NCBI RefSeq assembly: GCF_014170305.1
Contig: NZ_LZZT01000045.1
Coordinates: forward strand, 186,001 to 250,000
Direction: 5' to 3'
Length of the DNA stretch: 64,000 nucleotides
DNA from: Achromobacter sp. UMC71
GTDB lineage: Bacteria > Pseudomonadota > Gammaproteobacteria > Burkholderiales > Burkholderiaceae_B
Part shown: piece by piece, positions 55,326 to 64,000 of the stretch
Position numbering within the stretch: position 1 is the first letter of the stretch
Layout of the letters: every line of letters starts with the position of its first letter
Notes under the pieces: generated by a model
Told to the model about the DNA's origin: nothing
Databases searched by the model: none
The model's input: only the letters and a program-made list of their open reading frames with translations
Program-made: the position numbers and the translations under genes

Positions 55326-55575
55326 GGCGCGTTCCAGTGGTACGGGCAAGGCGCGTGGAAAGCGCGTTTGCTCGAGACGGTCCGGCGGATGCCGGGGAAT
55401 CGCTGGCCGACCTGACTCAAGGGCTGGGTGGCGTGTGCGCGGCCTTCTGATGACGCGGCGCAAGGGCCGGTACGGCGGAAGGCCGTTTTTCGCGGGGATC
55501 GAAGCGCCAGTATCGCATGGATCCGCGTCCTGCCGCACGCGGGGCCGCGGCGGCAGGACGCCGCGAGTTCCGGGA

Positions 55576-57270
55576 TCAGCCCGCGGCGGCGGGGCCGAAT
55601 TGCAGGCGCGGCACGGCCTCGAGCAGCCGGCGCGTCATGTCCTGGCGCGGCGCGTGCAGCACCGCGTCGGCCTCGCCCAGTTCGATGATGCGGCCGCCCT
55701 CCATGACCGCGATGCGGTCGGCCAGGTATTCGACCACCCCGAAGTTGTGCGTGATGAACAGGTAGGCGATACCCAGCTCGTCCTGCAGCTCACGCAGGAG
55801 ATCCAGGATCTGCGCCTGCACCGACACGTCCAGCGCGGAGGTGGGTTCGTCGCAGATCAGCACCTTGGGTTCGACCGCCAGGGCGCGCGCGATGGCGATG
55901 CGCTGGCGTTGGCCACCCGAGAACTCGTGCGGATAGCGCGTCAGTGTATTGACCGGCAGGCCCACGCGTTCGATCAGCCGGGCGGCATGGGCGGCGCGTT
56001 CCTGGGCGGTCATGCCGCGGCGCAGGGATTCCAGGCCTTCGTCGAGGATGTCGCCCACCCGCATGCGCGGATCGAGCGAGGCATAGGGATCCTGGAATAC
56101 GATCTGGATGTCCTGGCGCAGACGCTGCAGGCGGCGGCGGTCGGCCGTCAGCAGGTCCTGTCCCTGCAGCATCGCGCGCCCGGAAATGCGGGCGCCGTCG
56201 ATCAGGCGCAGCAGCGCCTTGCCGGTGGTGGTCTTGCCGCAGCCCGACTCGCCCAGCAAGGCCAGTGTTTCGCCGGCGCGCAGCGTGAAGGTCACGCCGT
56301 CGACGGCCTTGACCCATGAGGCGATGCGCCGCAGCGGCCCCTTGCGCACCGGGTAGTGGACCAACAGGTCCTGCACGTCCAGCACCACGCCGGGATCGCG
56401 CACCCGGCGGCGGACGACGGCGCCCTCGCCTGCCTGCGCGCGGCGCGCCGGTTCACTCAGCGGCACGCCACGCTTTTCAAACGTCGGGATGGCGTCGAAC
56501 AGCTGGCGCGCGTAGGGATGCTTGGGCGCGCGGAAGAATTCCTCGGCGCTGGCGCTTTCGACGATTTCGCCGCCACGCATCAGCGCCACATGATGGGCCA
56601 CGTTCTTGACCACCGCCAGATCGTGGGTGATGAGCAGCACGGCCATGCCCATTTCCTGCTGGATGTCGGCCAGCAGGTCCAGCACCTGCGCCTGCACGGT
56701 CACGTCCAGTGCCGTGGTGGGCTCGTCGGCGATCAGCAGCAACGGTTCGGCCGCCAGGGCGATGGCGATCATGACGCGCTGCTTCTGTCCACCGGAGAAC
56801 TGGAACGGATAGTCATCCACGCGCCGGTCCGGCTCGGGAATGCCGACCCGCCGCAGCCAGTCGATGGCCCGCGCGCGCGCCGCGGCGCCGCGCAGCGGCG
56901 TGTGGGCCAGCAGGGTCTCGATGATCTGGTCGCCCACCCGCATGACGGGATTCAGGCTGGTGGAGGGTTCCTGGAAGATGATGCCGATGCGTCCGCCGCG
57001 CACGCCGCGCATGGCGCTTTCCGGCAGCCGGTTCAGGTCTTCGCCGTCCAGCTCGATCTGACCGCCGACGATGCGGCCCGCATCCGGCAGCAAGCGCAGC
57101 AGCGCCAGCGCCGTCATGCTCTTGCCGCAGCCGGATTCGCCGACCAGCGCGAAGGTCTCGCGCTGGGAAATTGCCAGTTGCAAGCGCTTGACCGCATGCG
57201 TCATGCCGCTTTCGCCGACGATATCGACATCCAGGCCCTGCACGGCCAACAAAGGAGTGTCCTGCGTCAC
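55576..57270 (-). CDS. Dual-domain ABC ATP-binding protein, peptide/nickel-type (YejF/GsiA-like)
   Basis: 564 aa with two complete ATPase domains (about 8-260 and 295-560). Walker A is GESGCGKS in the first and GESGCGKTT in the second; signatures are FSGGQKQR and FSGGQRQR; Walker B motifs are [13 protein letters not shown] and [11 protein letters not shown]. It replaces separate DppD and DppF proteins. The start is GTG at 57270, overlapping the permease stop (GTGA). It energises import of peptides or similar ligands. Confidence 0.94.
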   Translation of the reverse strand: MTQDTPLLAVQGLDVDIVGESGMTHAVKRLQLAISQRETFALVGESGCGKSMTALALLRLLPDAGRIVGGQIELDGEDLNRLPESAMRGVRGGRIGIIFQEPSTSLNPVMRVGDQIIETLLAHTPLRGAAARARAIDWLRRVGIPEPDRRVDDYPFQFSGGQKQRVMIAIALAAEPLLLIADEPTTALDVTVQAQVLDLLADIQQEMGMAVLLITHDLAVVKNVAHHVALMRGGEIVESASAEEFFRAPKHPYARQLFDAIPTFEKRGVPLSEPARRAQAGEGAVVRRRVRDPGVVLDVQDLLVHYPVRKGPLRRIASWVKAVDGVTFTLRAGETLALLGESGCGKTTTGKALLRLIDGARISGRAMLQGQDLLTADRRRLQRLRQDIQIVFQDPYASLDPRMRVGDILDEGLESLRRGMTAQERAAHAARLIERVGLPVNTLTRYPHEFSGGQRQRIAIARALAVEPKVLICDEPTSALDVSVQAQILDLLRELQDELGIAYLFITHNFGVVEYLADRIAVMEGGRIIELGEADAVLHAPRQDMTRRLLEAVPRLQFGPAAAG

Positions 57271-58775
57271 GGGGCGTCTCCCGGTTTGGATTGGCGGGCA
57301 TCGGCGGCCAGCATGGCGCCCGGACGGCGGCCGAACAGGCCGATGCCGGGCAGGCGGCTCGGCTTGTAGCGGCGCGTGCGCGGATCGAAGGCATCGCGCA
57401 CGGCGTCGGCGAACAGGTTGGCGGCCAGCACCAGCGTCAGCATGAAGAGGAAGGCGGTCAGGAGGTTCCACCAGATCATCGGGTCGCGCGACATTTCGAG
57501 CCGGGCGCCGTCGATCATCGAGCCGAACGAATTCATGCTGGGGTCCACGCCGATGCCCAGGTAGGACAGCACGGCCTCGTACAGCACCAGACCCGAGAAT
57601 TCGAGCACCACGGTGATCAGCACCAGGTGGGCGACGTTGGGCAGCAGATGGCGGGTCATGATGCGCCAGTGGGACACGCCGAACGCCCGCGCCGCCTGCA
57701 CGTATTCCAGCTCGCGCAGCTTGAGGGTTTCGGCGCGCAGCAGGCGGCACAGGCCGGCCCAGCCGGTAAAGCCCAGGATCATGCACAGCAGGAACAGACG
57801 CAGGTCGGCGCGCGCGGCCGAGGTGTCGAACAGGTCGGCGTGGTTGTCGATGTAGACCTGCATCATCAGGGCGCAGGCGGCTACCAGCAGTACCCCGGGA
57901 ATCGAGGTGATGGTGGTGTAGAGATACTGGATGGCGTCGTCGACCTTGCCCTTGAAGTAGCCGGCCGCGATGCCGAACACGATGGCGGGCGGCAGCATGG
58001 CCAGGGTGGTCAGGCTGCCGATGACCAGCGCGGTGCGGATGCTTTTCAGGGCTTGCCACAGCACATCGTTGCCGATGCGGTCCGTGCCCAGCGCGTGGTA
58101 ACCGCTGGACAGGCCCGCCAGCGCACCGGCCGCCAGGCATAGCAATGTGAACGTGACGGCCATGGCGCGCCAGGGCACATCCGAACGTCCGCCGAGCACG
58201 GCCTGCGCCGCCGCGGCCGCGCCTGAACGCCGGGCGAGGCCGGCGAACAGCAGGCCCGTGCCGGCCAGCGCCACGGCCAGCCCGACCGCCACGCCCAGGC
58301 CCAGGCGCTGGTAAAGATCGCCGGCATAGTCGCGGTCGGGATCGGCCAGGTGCGCCCCCGCCGCCCGCAGGCGGGGGAAATCGCGCACGGGCTTGTCGTC
58401 GACCAGCAGGGTTTCCTTGGTGAACTGGCGTACCGCCAGGGGACTGGAATAGGTTTTTTCAGGTTGCGTCAGGACCGAGCTGCCCAGCAGGCCGTCCAGC
58501 ACCGATTTGACGGCGGGCGCGTAGACCCGTGGCGCGTCCGCCGCGGCGCCGGGCGCGGGCGGCAGCAGCGGCCGGTAGTGAACGGAATCGAGCAGGCCGA
58601 TGATCGCGAACGCGGCCAGCACTACGGCCGAGCACATGGCCGGCGTGTCGTGCGCCACGCGCGCCCAGGTGGAACGCAGGTTCGGGCTGCGCCGCACCCG
58701 CCAGGCATAGGTCAGCGCGCCCAGCACCATGAGCCACAGCGCGATGTCGGTCCAGAGAAATACGAACTTGGGCAT
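57267..58775 (-). CDS. ABC transporter permease, DppC/YejE-like
   Basis: 502 aa, longer than usual DppC proteins (about 300 aa). The extra N-terminal part (about 1-240) contains membrane segments and a periplasmic-looking region (YRPLLPPAPG...; EKTYSSPLAVRQFTKETLL) that is absent from simple permeases. The C-terminal part has the permease core with FGVSHWRIMTRHLLPNVAHLVL as EAA loop. It is coupled to the ATPase gene and 5 bp from the next permease gene. Confidence 0.92.
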   Translation of the reverse strand: MPKFVFLWTDIALWLMVLGALTYAWRVRRSPNLRSTWARVAHDTPAMCSAVVLAAFAIIGLLDSVHYRPLLPPAPGAAADAPRVYAPAVKSVLDGLLGSSVLTQPEKTYSSPLAVRQFTKETLLVDDKPVRDFPRLRAAGAHLADPDRDYAGDLYQRLGLGVAVGLAVALAGTGLLFAGLARRSGAAAAAQAVLGGRSDVPWRAMAVTFTLLCLAAGALAGLSSGYHALGTDRIGNDVLWQALKSIRTALVIGSLTTLAMLPPAIVFGIAAGYFKGKVDDAIQYLYTTITSIPGVLLVAACALMMQVYIDNHADLFDTSAARADLRLFLLCMILGFTGWAGLCRLLRAETLKLRELEYVQAARAFGVSHWRIMTRHLLPNVAHLVLITVVLEFSGLVLYEAVLSYLGIGVDPSMNSFGSMIDGARLEMSRDPMIWWNLLTAFLFMLTLVLAANLFADAVRDAFDPRTRRYKPSRLPGIGLFGRRPGAMLAADARQSKPGDAP

Positions 58776-58780
58776 GGCGG

Positions 58781-59758
58781 CTACTCGAATCGGACGCGGG
58801 GGTCAGCCAGCGTGTAGGAAATATCGGCCAGGATCAGCCCCACGATATAGAGCGACGCGCCCAGGAAGACCATGGCGCGCACGATGGAGAAGTCCTGCGC
58901 GTTGATGGCGTCGATGGTGTAGCTGCCCAGCCCGGGAATGCCGAAGAAGGATTCGGCGATCAGGCTGCCCATGAACAGCAGCGGCAAGGCGGCCACGGTG
59001 CTGGTCAGGATAGGCAGCATGGCGTTGCGCAGCACGTGGCGGAACAGCACCACGCGCTCGGCCAGCCCCTTGGCCCGGGCCGTGCGCACGTAGTCCTTGC
59101 CGATTTCCTCCAGGAACAGGGTGCGGTAGAAGCGCGCTTCCGGCCCCAGCCGCGACACAATCGCCACCAGCACCGGCAACGCCAGGAACTTGACCACGTC
59201 CAGGCCGCCCTCGAAGCCCGAAAACGGCACCAGCCGCAGCAGCTTGGCGAACATCCATTGGCCGGCGATGATGTAGAACAGGCTGGAGATGGACAGCAGG
59301 ATCACGCACACCACCACGCCCCAGAAATCCAGGCGGGTCGCGCGGAAATACACCAGCGTCAACGCGAACACGACGCTGGCGAACAGCCCCAGGAAGAAGG
59401 TCGGCACGGCCAGCGCCAGGCTGGGGCCCATGCGTGTCTGGATCTCGCGGCCGATGTCGCGGCCGCCGTCGGACCTGCCGAAGTCCATCGCCAGGAGCGG
59501 CACCGAGCGCTGGTAGAACACGGTGTCGGTCAGTTGCGCCGCGCCGCTGGCCTGGCCGTTGTAGAACAGCGGCTTGTCGTAGCCATGTTCGACCTTCCAT
59601 TTTTCCACCGCGTCCTGGCTGATGCGCTGGCCGCCGATGGCCAGCCGCGCCATGTCGTCGGGCGTATTGACCGCGAAGAACAGGATGAAGGTGAAGAGGT
59701 TCACGCCGATCAGGATCAGCACGCCATACAGCAGCCGGCGAATGATGTAGCCGATCAT
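58781..59758 (-). CDS. ABC transporter permease, DppB-like
   Basis: 325 aa. MIGYIIRRLLYGVLILIGVNLFTFIL is the standard DppB N-terminal helix, and YVRTARAKGLAERVVLFRHVLRNAMLPILT is the EAA coupling loop. It forms the channel with the DppC-like protein. The ATG overlaps the stop of the binding-protein gene (ATGA). Confidence 0.95.
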   Translation of the reverse strand: MIGYIIRRLLYGVLILIGVNLFTFILFFAVNTPDDMARLAIGGQRISQDAVEKWKVEHGYDKPLFYNGQASGAAQLTDTVFYQRSVPLLAMDFGRSDGGRDIGREIQTRMGPSLALAVPTFFLGLFASVVFALTLVYFRATRLDFWGVVVCVILLSISSLFYIIAGQWMFAKLLRLVPFSGFEGGLDVVKFLALPVLVAIVSRLGPEARFYRTLFLEEIGKDYVRTARAKGLAERVVLFRHVLRNAMLPILTSTVAALPLLFMGSLIAESFFGIPGLGSYTIDAINAQDFSIVRAMVFLGASLYIVGLILADISYTLADPRVRFE

Positions 59759-61992
59759 GATTGATGCTCCTTGCGCTGCGGCTGGGCAAAAGCGGTCTGC
59801 CGTTCACGCCGCTTGAGCGCCACGTACGACGGCCAGATGACCAGCGCGATCAGCAGCGCGAACAGGCCCACCGGCCACCAGATGGGGGAATTCCATTCGT
59901 CGATCTTGCGCTCGCGCAGGGCCGGGTCGATCTTCATGTACTGCAGCGTGTTGCGCACCATCTGGGTGGGCTTGGCGTTGCCGACCCACTGCTGGTAGGC
60001 GCCGCCCGACATCGGGAAGTAGCCGAACATCCAGGGCGCGTCGCGCTGCACGATGGCGACCATGCGGGCGATCAGCGCCTCTTTGGCGGGGCCGTCGTCC
60101 AGGAATTTCATCTGCTCGAACAGCCGGTCGTATTCGGGGCTGTCGTAGTTGGCGGCATTTTCGCCGCCGTTCTTGGCCTTGGCGTTGGGGCCGTAGAGCA
60201 GAAAGAGGAAGTTTTCGGCGTCGGGGTAGTCGGCGTTCCAGCCCCACAGGAAGATCTGGGCGGAGCCGCGCCGCATCTTGTCCTGGAAGCGGTTGTAGTC
60301 GGTGGAACGCACGTCCATCTGCACGCCGATCTTGGCCATCTGGCGGCGCATCCAGTCGAACTGGGGATTCGAGCCGCCACCCGTCATGGAGTCGTAGTAC
60401 AGCACCAGGGGCGCGCCGGTCTCGGCGTTGCGGCCGTCCGGGTAGCCGGCCTCGGCCAGCAGGCGGCGCGCGACGTCGACCGATTTGCGCACGGGTTTGC
60501 CGTCGACCAGGTCGTAGACCACCGGGTTCACGCCTTCGGGCGGCTCGCGGTAGCCCAGCACGCCGGGCGGCACCGGGCCGTAGGCGACCGAGGCCTGGCT
60601 GTTCTCGAACACCGCCACATATTCTTCCCAGTCGAAGGCGATGCTGATGGCCTGGCGCAGCTTGCGGTTCTTTTCGGCCTGCTCGGGAGTGTCGCCCTTG
60701 CCGACCACCGGGTCCAGCCAGTTGAAGCCCATATACCAGTTGGCGGTCTCGACGGTGGTGGGCAGGCGGATGCCGTGTTCCTGGTATTTGCGGGCCTTGT
60801 CCTGGCTGTCGCCGGCCGCCACCAGCATGGCCACGCCGTACTCGCCGCGCTCGATCTGCGGCATGTCGTAGTAGCCCTGCATGAACTTGCCGGTCAGGGG
60901 GATGGCTTCTTTTTCGACGCTGAACACCGCGCGGTCGATGAAGGGCGTGGGTTTGCCGCAGTCGGCCAGCAGGCCGGCAGCCTGGTCGCCCGGCCCGCCT
61001 TCGCAGGGATAGGGCTCGCCATGGAAATTGGGATTGCGCGCCAGCACATGGCGGCGGTTCTGCAGCGACTCGGCCAGCATGTAGGGCCCGGTGCCCACCG
61101 GCCAAGTATTGAGCGACAGGTCGTGGTCGGCCATGCCGGGCTGGTTGTAGAAGCGGTCGGCCTCCCAGGGAACCGGGGCCGTGAAGGTCATGGCCAGCCA
61201 GTACTTGAACTGCGGGTACTTGCCGTTGACGCGGATGCGCAGCGTGTGCGGGTCGAGCGCCTGCACCCCGGTGAAGCCGTCGGGCTCGCGCAGGTCCAGC
61301 CAGGAAGCGCCTGCGCCGCCGGGCAGGTCGCGGCGCAGCGCCTGGTCGCGCTGGCGCAGGCGATCGCCGTAGTCCTTCAGGCCGCTGACGTATTCGGCCA
61401 GCAGGGAATAGATAGGCGACACTACCCGCGGGCTGGCCAGGCGACGGAACGCGTAGACGTAGTCGTCGGCCGTCAGCTCGCGGGTGCCGGTGCGGGGAAA
61501 ATCGGGGATGGCGAATTTGTCTTCGAGGTCTTCCGGCGAGAGCGGGAAGTAGTCGTAGCTGCCGTCGGTCTTGCGCGCGAAGGCAGGGTGCGGCGCAAAG
61601 CGCACGCCGGGCTTGATCTTGATGTCGTAGACGCTTTGCGCAATCTGCTCGCCCGGCGCATCGGCCGGCAGGACCTTGCCCTGCGCGTCCAGGTAGACCG
61701 GCGGGTCGATGGACGCGGCAGCCCGGGGAATCAGTTCGTAGGGACGCTTGAGATAGTGATACCCATAGAGCGTCTCATAGATGCTGTAGGTATAAGGGGT
61801 TTCGTCGACGGAATAAGAGCTGGCCGGGTCCAGGTATTTGGGCGAGCGCTTGACGAAGGCGGAATACAGGGTGTTCTGGCCTTCGGCGCCGGACGGATAC
61901 GGGCTGTTGATGGGGCTGCTTTCCTGGGAGCAGCCCGCCAACGCCAGCACCAGCAGCATGGCCGCCGCCCAAAGCCGCTTCAAAGCACGCAT
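59755..61992 (-). CDS. Family 5 ABC transporter substrate-binding lipoprotein with C-terminal membrane segment
   Basis: 745 aa, longer than the usual 500-600 aa. A lipoprotein signal ends in LALAGC, with Cys near residue 21. The core carries SBP_bac_5 features (YLDPASSYSVDETPYTYSIYETLYGYHYLKRPYEL; LNTWPVGTGPYML; RKLRQAISIAFDWEEYV). Near the C-terminus is a single hydrophobic helix (PIWWPVGLFALLIALVIWP) followed by a basic tail, so the protein may be anchored at both ends. It is first in the ABC operon, which is transcribed leftward. Confidence 0.92.
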   Translation of the reverse strand: MRALKRLWAAAMLLVLALAGCSQESSPINSPYPSGAEGQNTLYSAFVKRSPKYLDPASSYSVDETPYTYSIYETLYGYHYLKRPYELIPRAAASIDPPVYLDAQGKVLPADAPGEQIAQSVYDIKIKPGVRFAPHPAFARKTDGSYDYFPLSPEDLEDKFAIPDFPRTGTRELTADDYVYAFRRLASPRVVSPIYSLLAEYVSGLKDYGDRLRQRDQALRRDLPGGAGASWLDLREPDGFTGVQALDPHTLRIRVNGKYPQFKYWLAMTFTAPVPWEADRFYNQPGMADHDLSLNTWPVGTGPYMLAESLQNRRHVLARNPNFHGEPYPCEGGPGDQAAGLLADCGKPTPFIDRAVFSVEKEAIPLTGKFMQGYYDMPQIERGEYGVAMLVAAGDSQDKARKYQEHGIRLPTTVETANWYMGFNWLDPVVGKGDTPEQAEKNRKLRQAISIAFDWEEYVAVFENSQASVAYGPVPPGVLGYREPPEGVNPVVYDLVDGKPVRKSVDVARRLLAEAGYPDGRNAETGAPLVLYYDSMTGGGSNPQFDWMRRQMAKIGVQMDVRSTDYNRFQDKMRRGSAQIFLWGWNADYPDAENFLFLLYGPNAKAKNGGENAANYDSPEYDRLFEQMKFLDDGPAKEALIARMVAIVQRDAPWMFGYFPMSGGAYQQWVGNAKPTQMVRNTLQYMKIDPALRERKIDEWNSPIWWPVGLFALLIALVIWPSYVALKRRERQTAFAQPQRKEHQS

Positions 61993-62092
61993 GGAAACCT
62001 TTCCTTCTATTCAGTGCGACAGAGGATAGCAAAGGACCTCCTGCCCCAGTACCCAGGCATCCCCCTAGGGGTAATGCGGGAACCAAACGGCG

Positions 62093-62761
62093 TCAGCCGC
62101 ACTGGCGCTGGCGCCAGCAGTCGTAGCGCCACTTCCAGGGTTGCATGGGGTTCTGGCCGGCCCACAGGCCGCGCCCGGCGGCCTTGGCCTGGCGTTGCAG
62201 CCCGGGCATGGCCTGGTCGCGCAGATAGTCGCCCTGGCGGGCCGTGTAGGCCCAGGCATAGCCGGCTTCGACCTGCAGGCGGTTGGCCGAGCGGCCGTCT
62301 TCGAGGATCAGCGCGCAGACCTCGCGGCCGTACTGGTCTTTTTCGTAGCACTGCGCGGTCAGGGTCTTGCCGGCCACCAGGTCGGCCAGGTTCTTGCGGG
62401 CGGCTTCGGCATAGGGCTGGCCGGGCTGGTCGGCGCCGTGCCCCTCTTCGGGCGCGTCGATGCTGTCCAGGCGGATGCGCCGCTGCCCGTCGGGCGCGCG
62501 CAGGGTCACGGTGTCGCCGTCGGCAACGTTGACGATCATGCCGGTCAGGGTATAGCTGCCCGCTGGCACGCCGCCGGCCGGGGCGGCGCCGGACTTGCCT
62601 TGGGACGCGGGGGCCGGGGCGCCGGGCCGGTCGCCGGAGCGCTGGCCGCCCTGCCCCGACGGTTGCAGCCAATTGACGATGGCGCCGGCCGCGGCCAGGA
62701 CCAGGGCGACAATCAGGGCGGTCAGCTTGCTGCCGCCGCGAAAGGGAGGTTTGCCGCGCAC
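62093..62761 (-). CDS. Thermonuclease family (staphylococcal nuclease-like) protein
   Basis: 222 aa from the GTG at 62761, which has GGAG 8 bp upstream; the alternative TTG at 62827 has no ribosome-binding site. One N-terminal membrane helix (ALIVALVLAAAGAIVNWL) is followed by a Pro/Gly/Ser linker and the SNase domain: VADGDTVTL, RIRLDSIDAPE and EKDQYGREVCALIL supply the metal- and phosphate-binding residues. Likely a membrane-tethered periplasmic nuclease; substrate not known. Confidence 0.88.
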   Translation of the reverse strand: MRGKPPFRGGSKLTALIVALVLAAAGAIVNWLQPSGQGGQRSGDRPGAPAPASQGKSGAAPAGGVPAGSYTLTGMIVNVADGDTVTLRAPDGQRRIRLDSIDAPEEGHGADQPGQPYAEAARKNLADLVAGKTLTAQCYEKDQYGREVCALILEDGRSANRLQVEAGYAWAYTARQGDYLRDQAMPGLQRQAKAAGRGLWAGQNPMQPWKWRYDCWRQRQCG

Positions 62762-62831
62762 GGGCCGGGCTCCGGATAGGGAAACGATGGGCAGTGTGCC
62801 ACAAGCCCGCCCCGGCGGGCGGGCCAATCCG

Positions 62832-63839
62832 CTACAGCCAGCCCGACTTGCGGAAGCGCCAATACAGGAAGGAACAGACCGACACGATCACGCCCAGGGT
62901 GATGGGATAGCCCAGCGGCGATTCCAGTTCGGGCATGAACTTGAAGTTCATGCCGTAGATGCCGGCAATCGCCGTGGGCACCGCCAGAATGGCGGCCCAG
63001 GACGCCAGCTTGCGGGTGGTGTCGTTCTGCGCGGCCTGGCCGATCATCAGGCTGGCTTCAAAGGCGAAGGCCAGCGATTCACGCAGCGCGTTGAACAATT
63101 CGTCGACCCGCGACACTCGGTCGGCCACTTCGCCGAAATACGGGCGGGCGTGTTCGTCCACGGCCGACATCTCGACCCGCGCCAGGCGGCGGCTGATCTC
63201 GACCAGCGGCGACACGACGGTATGGATGCGCAGCAGGTCGCGGCGCTGGCGATACAGCTTGCGGATGTCGGAGTCCTTGGCGCCGCGGATCAGCAGCTTC
63301 TGCTCGGCGCCCTCGACCACCGATTCGATCTTGCCGGCCGCCGCCACGTAGCGGTCCACCAGCCAGTCGAGCAGTTCGGACGCCACGTAGTCGCTGCCGC
63401 GCTTGAGCAGGTCGGGCGAGGCCTCCAGGCGTTCGCGCAAGGGGCTGTGGCCGGCAGTAGCACCGCGCCGCACCGTGACCAAGAAGCCTTCGCCGATCAG
63501 GAACTGGGTTTCGCCGAAGATGGGCCGCTCGGCCTCGACTTCGACGGTGATGGCGACGATCAGCACCATGTTGCCGTAGTCGATGATCTTGGGCCGGCGG
63601 TGCGGCTCCAGCATTTCTTCCTGGTTCTTGTCGCAGGCGCCCAGCTCGCGGGCCACCTGGGCCAGCAGCTCGGGGCTGGGGTTGCGCAGGCCGACCCACA
63701 GCATGCTGCGGTCCTGGTTGACGTACTGGCCCACCTCGTCGATGGGCACCTCGCGGTCGCGCCTGCCGTTCACATAGGCAATGGACGCCACGACCTCGCC
63801 TTTATGGGGATCGGTGGCGGCATTTTCTTCAGTAGACAT
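62832..63839 (-). CDS. corA: Magnesium/cobalt transporter CorA family protein
   Basis: 335 aa. A large cytoplasmic domain with the long pore helix leads to two C-terminal membrane helices, the first ending in the YGMNF selectivity motif (Gly-Met-Asn). The ATG at 63839 has GGAGG 6 bp upstream; the ATG at 63845 is too close to it. Pentameric Mg channel of the inner membrane. The next gene downstream (SNase) starts about 70 bp after its stop. Confidence 0.94.
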   Translation of the reverse strand: MSTEENAATDPHKGEVVASIAYVNGRRDREVPIDEVGQYVNQDRSMLWVGLRNPSPELLAQVARELGACDKNQEEMLEPHRRPKIIDYGNMVLIVAITVEVEAERPIFGETQFLIGEGFLVTVRRGATAGHSPLRERLEASPDLLKRGSDYVASELLDWLVDRYVAAAGKIESVVEGAEQKLLIRGAKDSDIRKLYRQRRDLLRIHTVVSPLVEISRRLARVEMSAVDEHARPYFGEVADRVSRVDELFNALRESLAFAFEASLMIGQAAQNDTTRKLASWAAILAVPTAIAGIYGMNFKFMPELESPLGYPITLGVIVSVCSFLYWRFRKSGWL

Positions 63840-63957
63840 AGGCATCCTCCGGCTATGCGAGCCCTTGCGGAAACAGCGTATCGGTATGGGGCGATGATAG
63901 CCCACGGCGCCTGACGGCAGGCTGCCACCGCAGGCCCCGACCGGCCGGAAACGAAGG

Positions 63958-64000
63958 TCAGGCGAACAGGTTGCGCACGCGCTTGGCGACGTCCACCTGC
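63958..64000 (-). CDS. 3' end of an unidentified gene
   Basis: The last 13 codons before a TGA at 63958-63960 read QVDVAKRVRNLFA. The rest lies outside the window. No family can be assigned from this; it would be read toward corA. Confidence 0.35.
   Translation of the reverse strand, partial: QVDVAKRVRNLFA

Overview
This is a 64 kb stretch of GC-rich chromosome that looks like Alcaligenaceae (Betaproteobacteria), most likely Achromobacter or Bordetella. The signs are a Bug-type solute-binding protein, the EarP plus Arg32-type EF-P pair, DUF2863 and DUF2968 proteins, and a Tad locus carrying a DUF3613 protein. The genus is inferred from gene content and gene style; no marker gene was compared. 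I saw no rRNA, tRNA, IS element, phage gene or CRISPR array.

Region 1 (1-16.3 kb) is a catabolic island. It holds an enolase-superfamily enzyme (partial), a GMC oxidoreductase, a shikimate-dehydrogenase-like protein, a split transketolase, a GntR/FCD regulator, a glycerol-dehydrogenase-like enzyme, a BKACE enzyme, a 3-hydroxyacyl-CoA/L-gulonate-type dehydrogenase, an SDR, a complete LivJHMGF-type ABC importer with LivM and LivG fused, a PIG3-like oxidoreductase and a second SDR. AT-rich palindromes that resemble each other lie in both divergent promoter regions, so the GntR protein probably controls all of it. The substrate is unknown.

Region 2 (16.4-34.3 kb) is mixed metabolism and housekeeping. 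It contains a TonB siderophore receptor behind a Fur-like site, and a pirin/LysR divergent pair around a large perfect palindrome. A LysR-controlled acyl-CoA unit follows (dienoyl-CoA-reductase-like SDR, AMP-ligase, Bug protein), then aconitase AcnA with a palindrome over its promoter, a DODA-type dioxygenase, DUF2863, EarP, EF-P, DUF1178 and a DUF2968 lipoprotein.

Region 3 (34.4-54.1 kb) is a surface block. It holds a sigma-54 activator and a full Tad/Flp pilus locus read leftward, from flp (58 aa) through tadV, two tadE-like genes, cpaB, cpaC, tadZ, tadA, tadB, tadC, tadD and a DUF3613 gene to tadG. An MHYT membrane sensor, a TpsB/FhaC-type outer-membrane protein, a 555-aa repetitive Gly/Leu-rich lipoprotein and a MarR regulator follow. 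The lipoprotein gene has a textbook sigma-54 control region: a cluster of CGTAAC palindromes, a perfect IHF consensus and a -24/-12 promoter. The TpsB protein has Met where the family has the key Arg of its VRGY loop, and no classical TpsA partner is visible. This pair is the most interesting candidate system in the window.

Region 4 (54.1-64 kb) holds a TetX-like flavoprotein monooxygenase, a peptide/nickel-type ABC importer whose binding protein seems anchored at both ends, a thermonuclease-like protein, CorA and the last codons of an unidentified gene.
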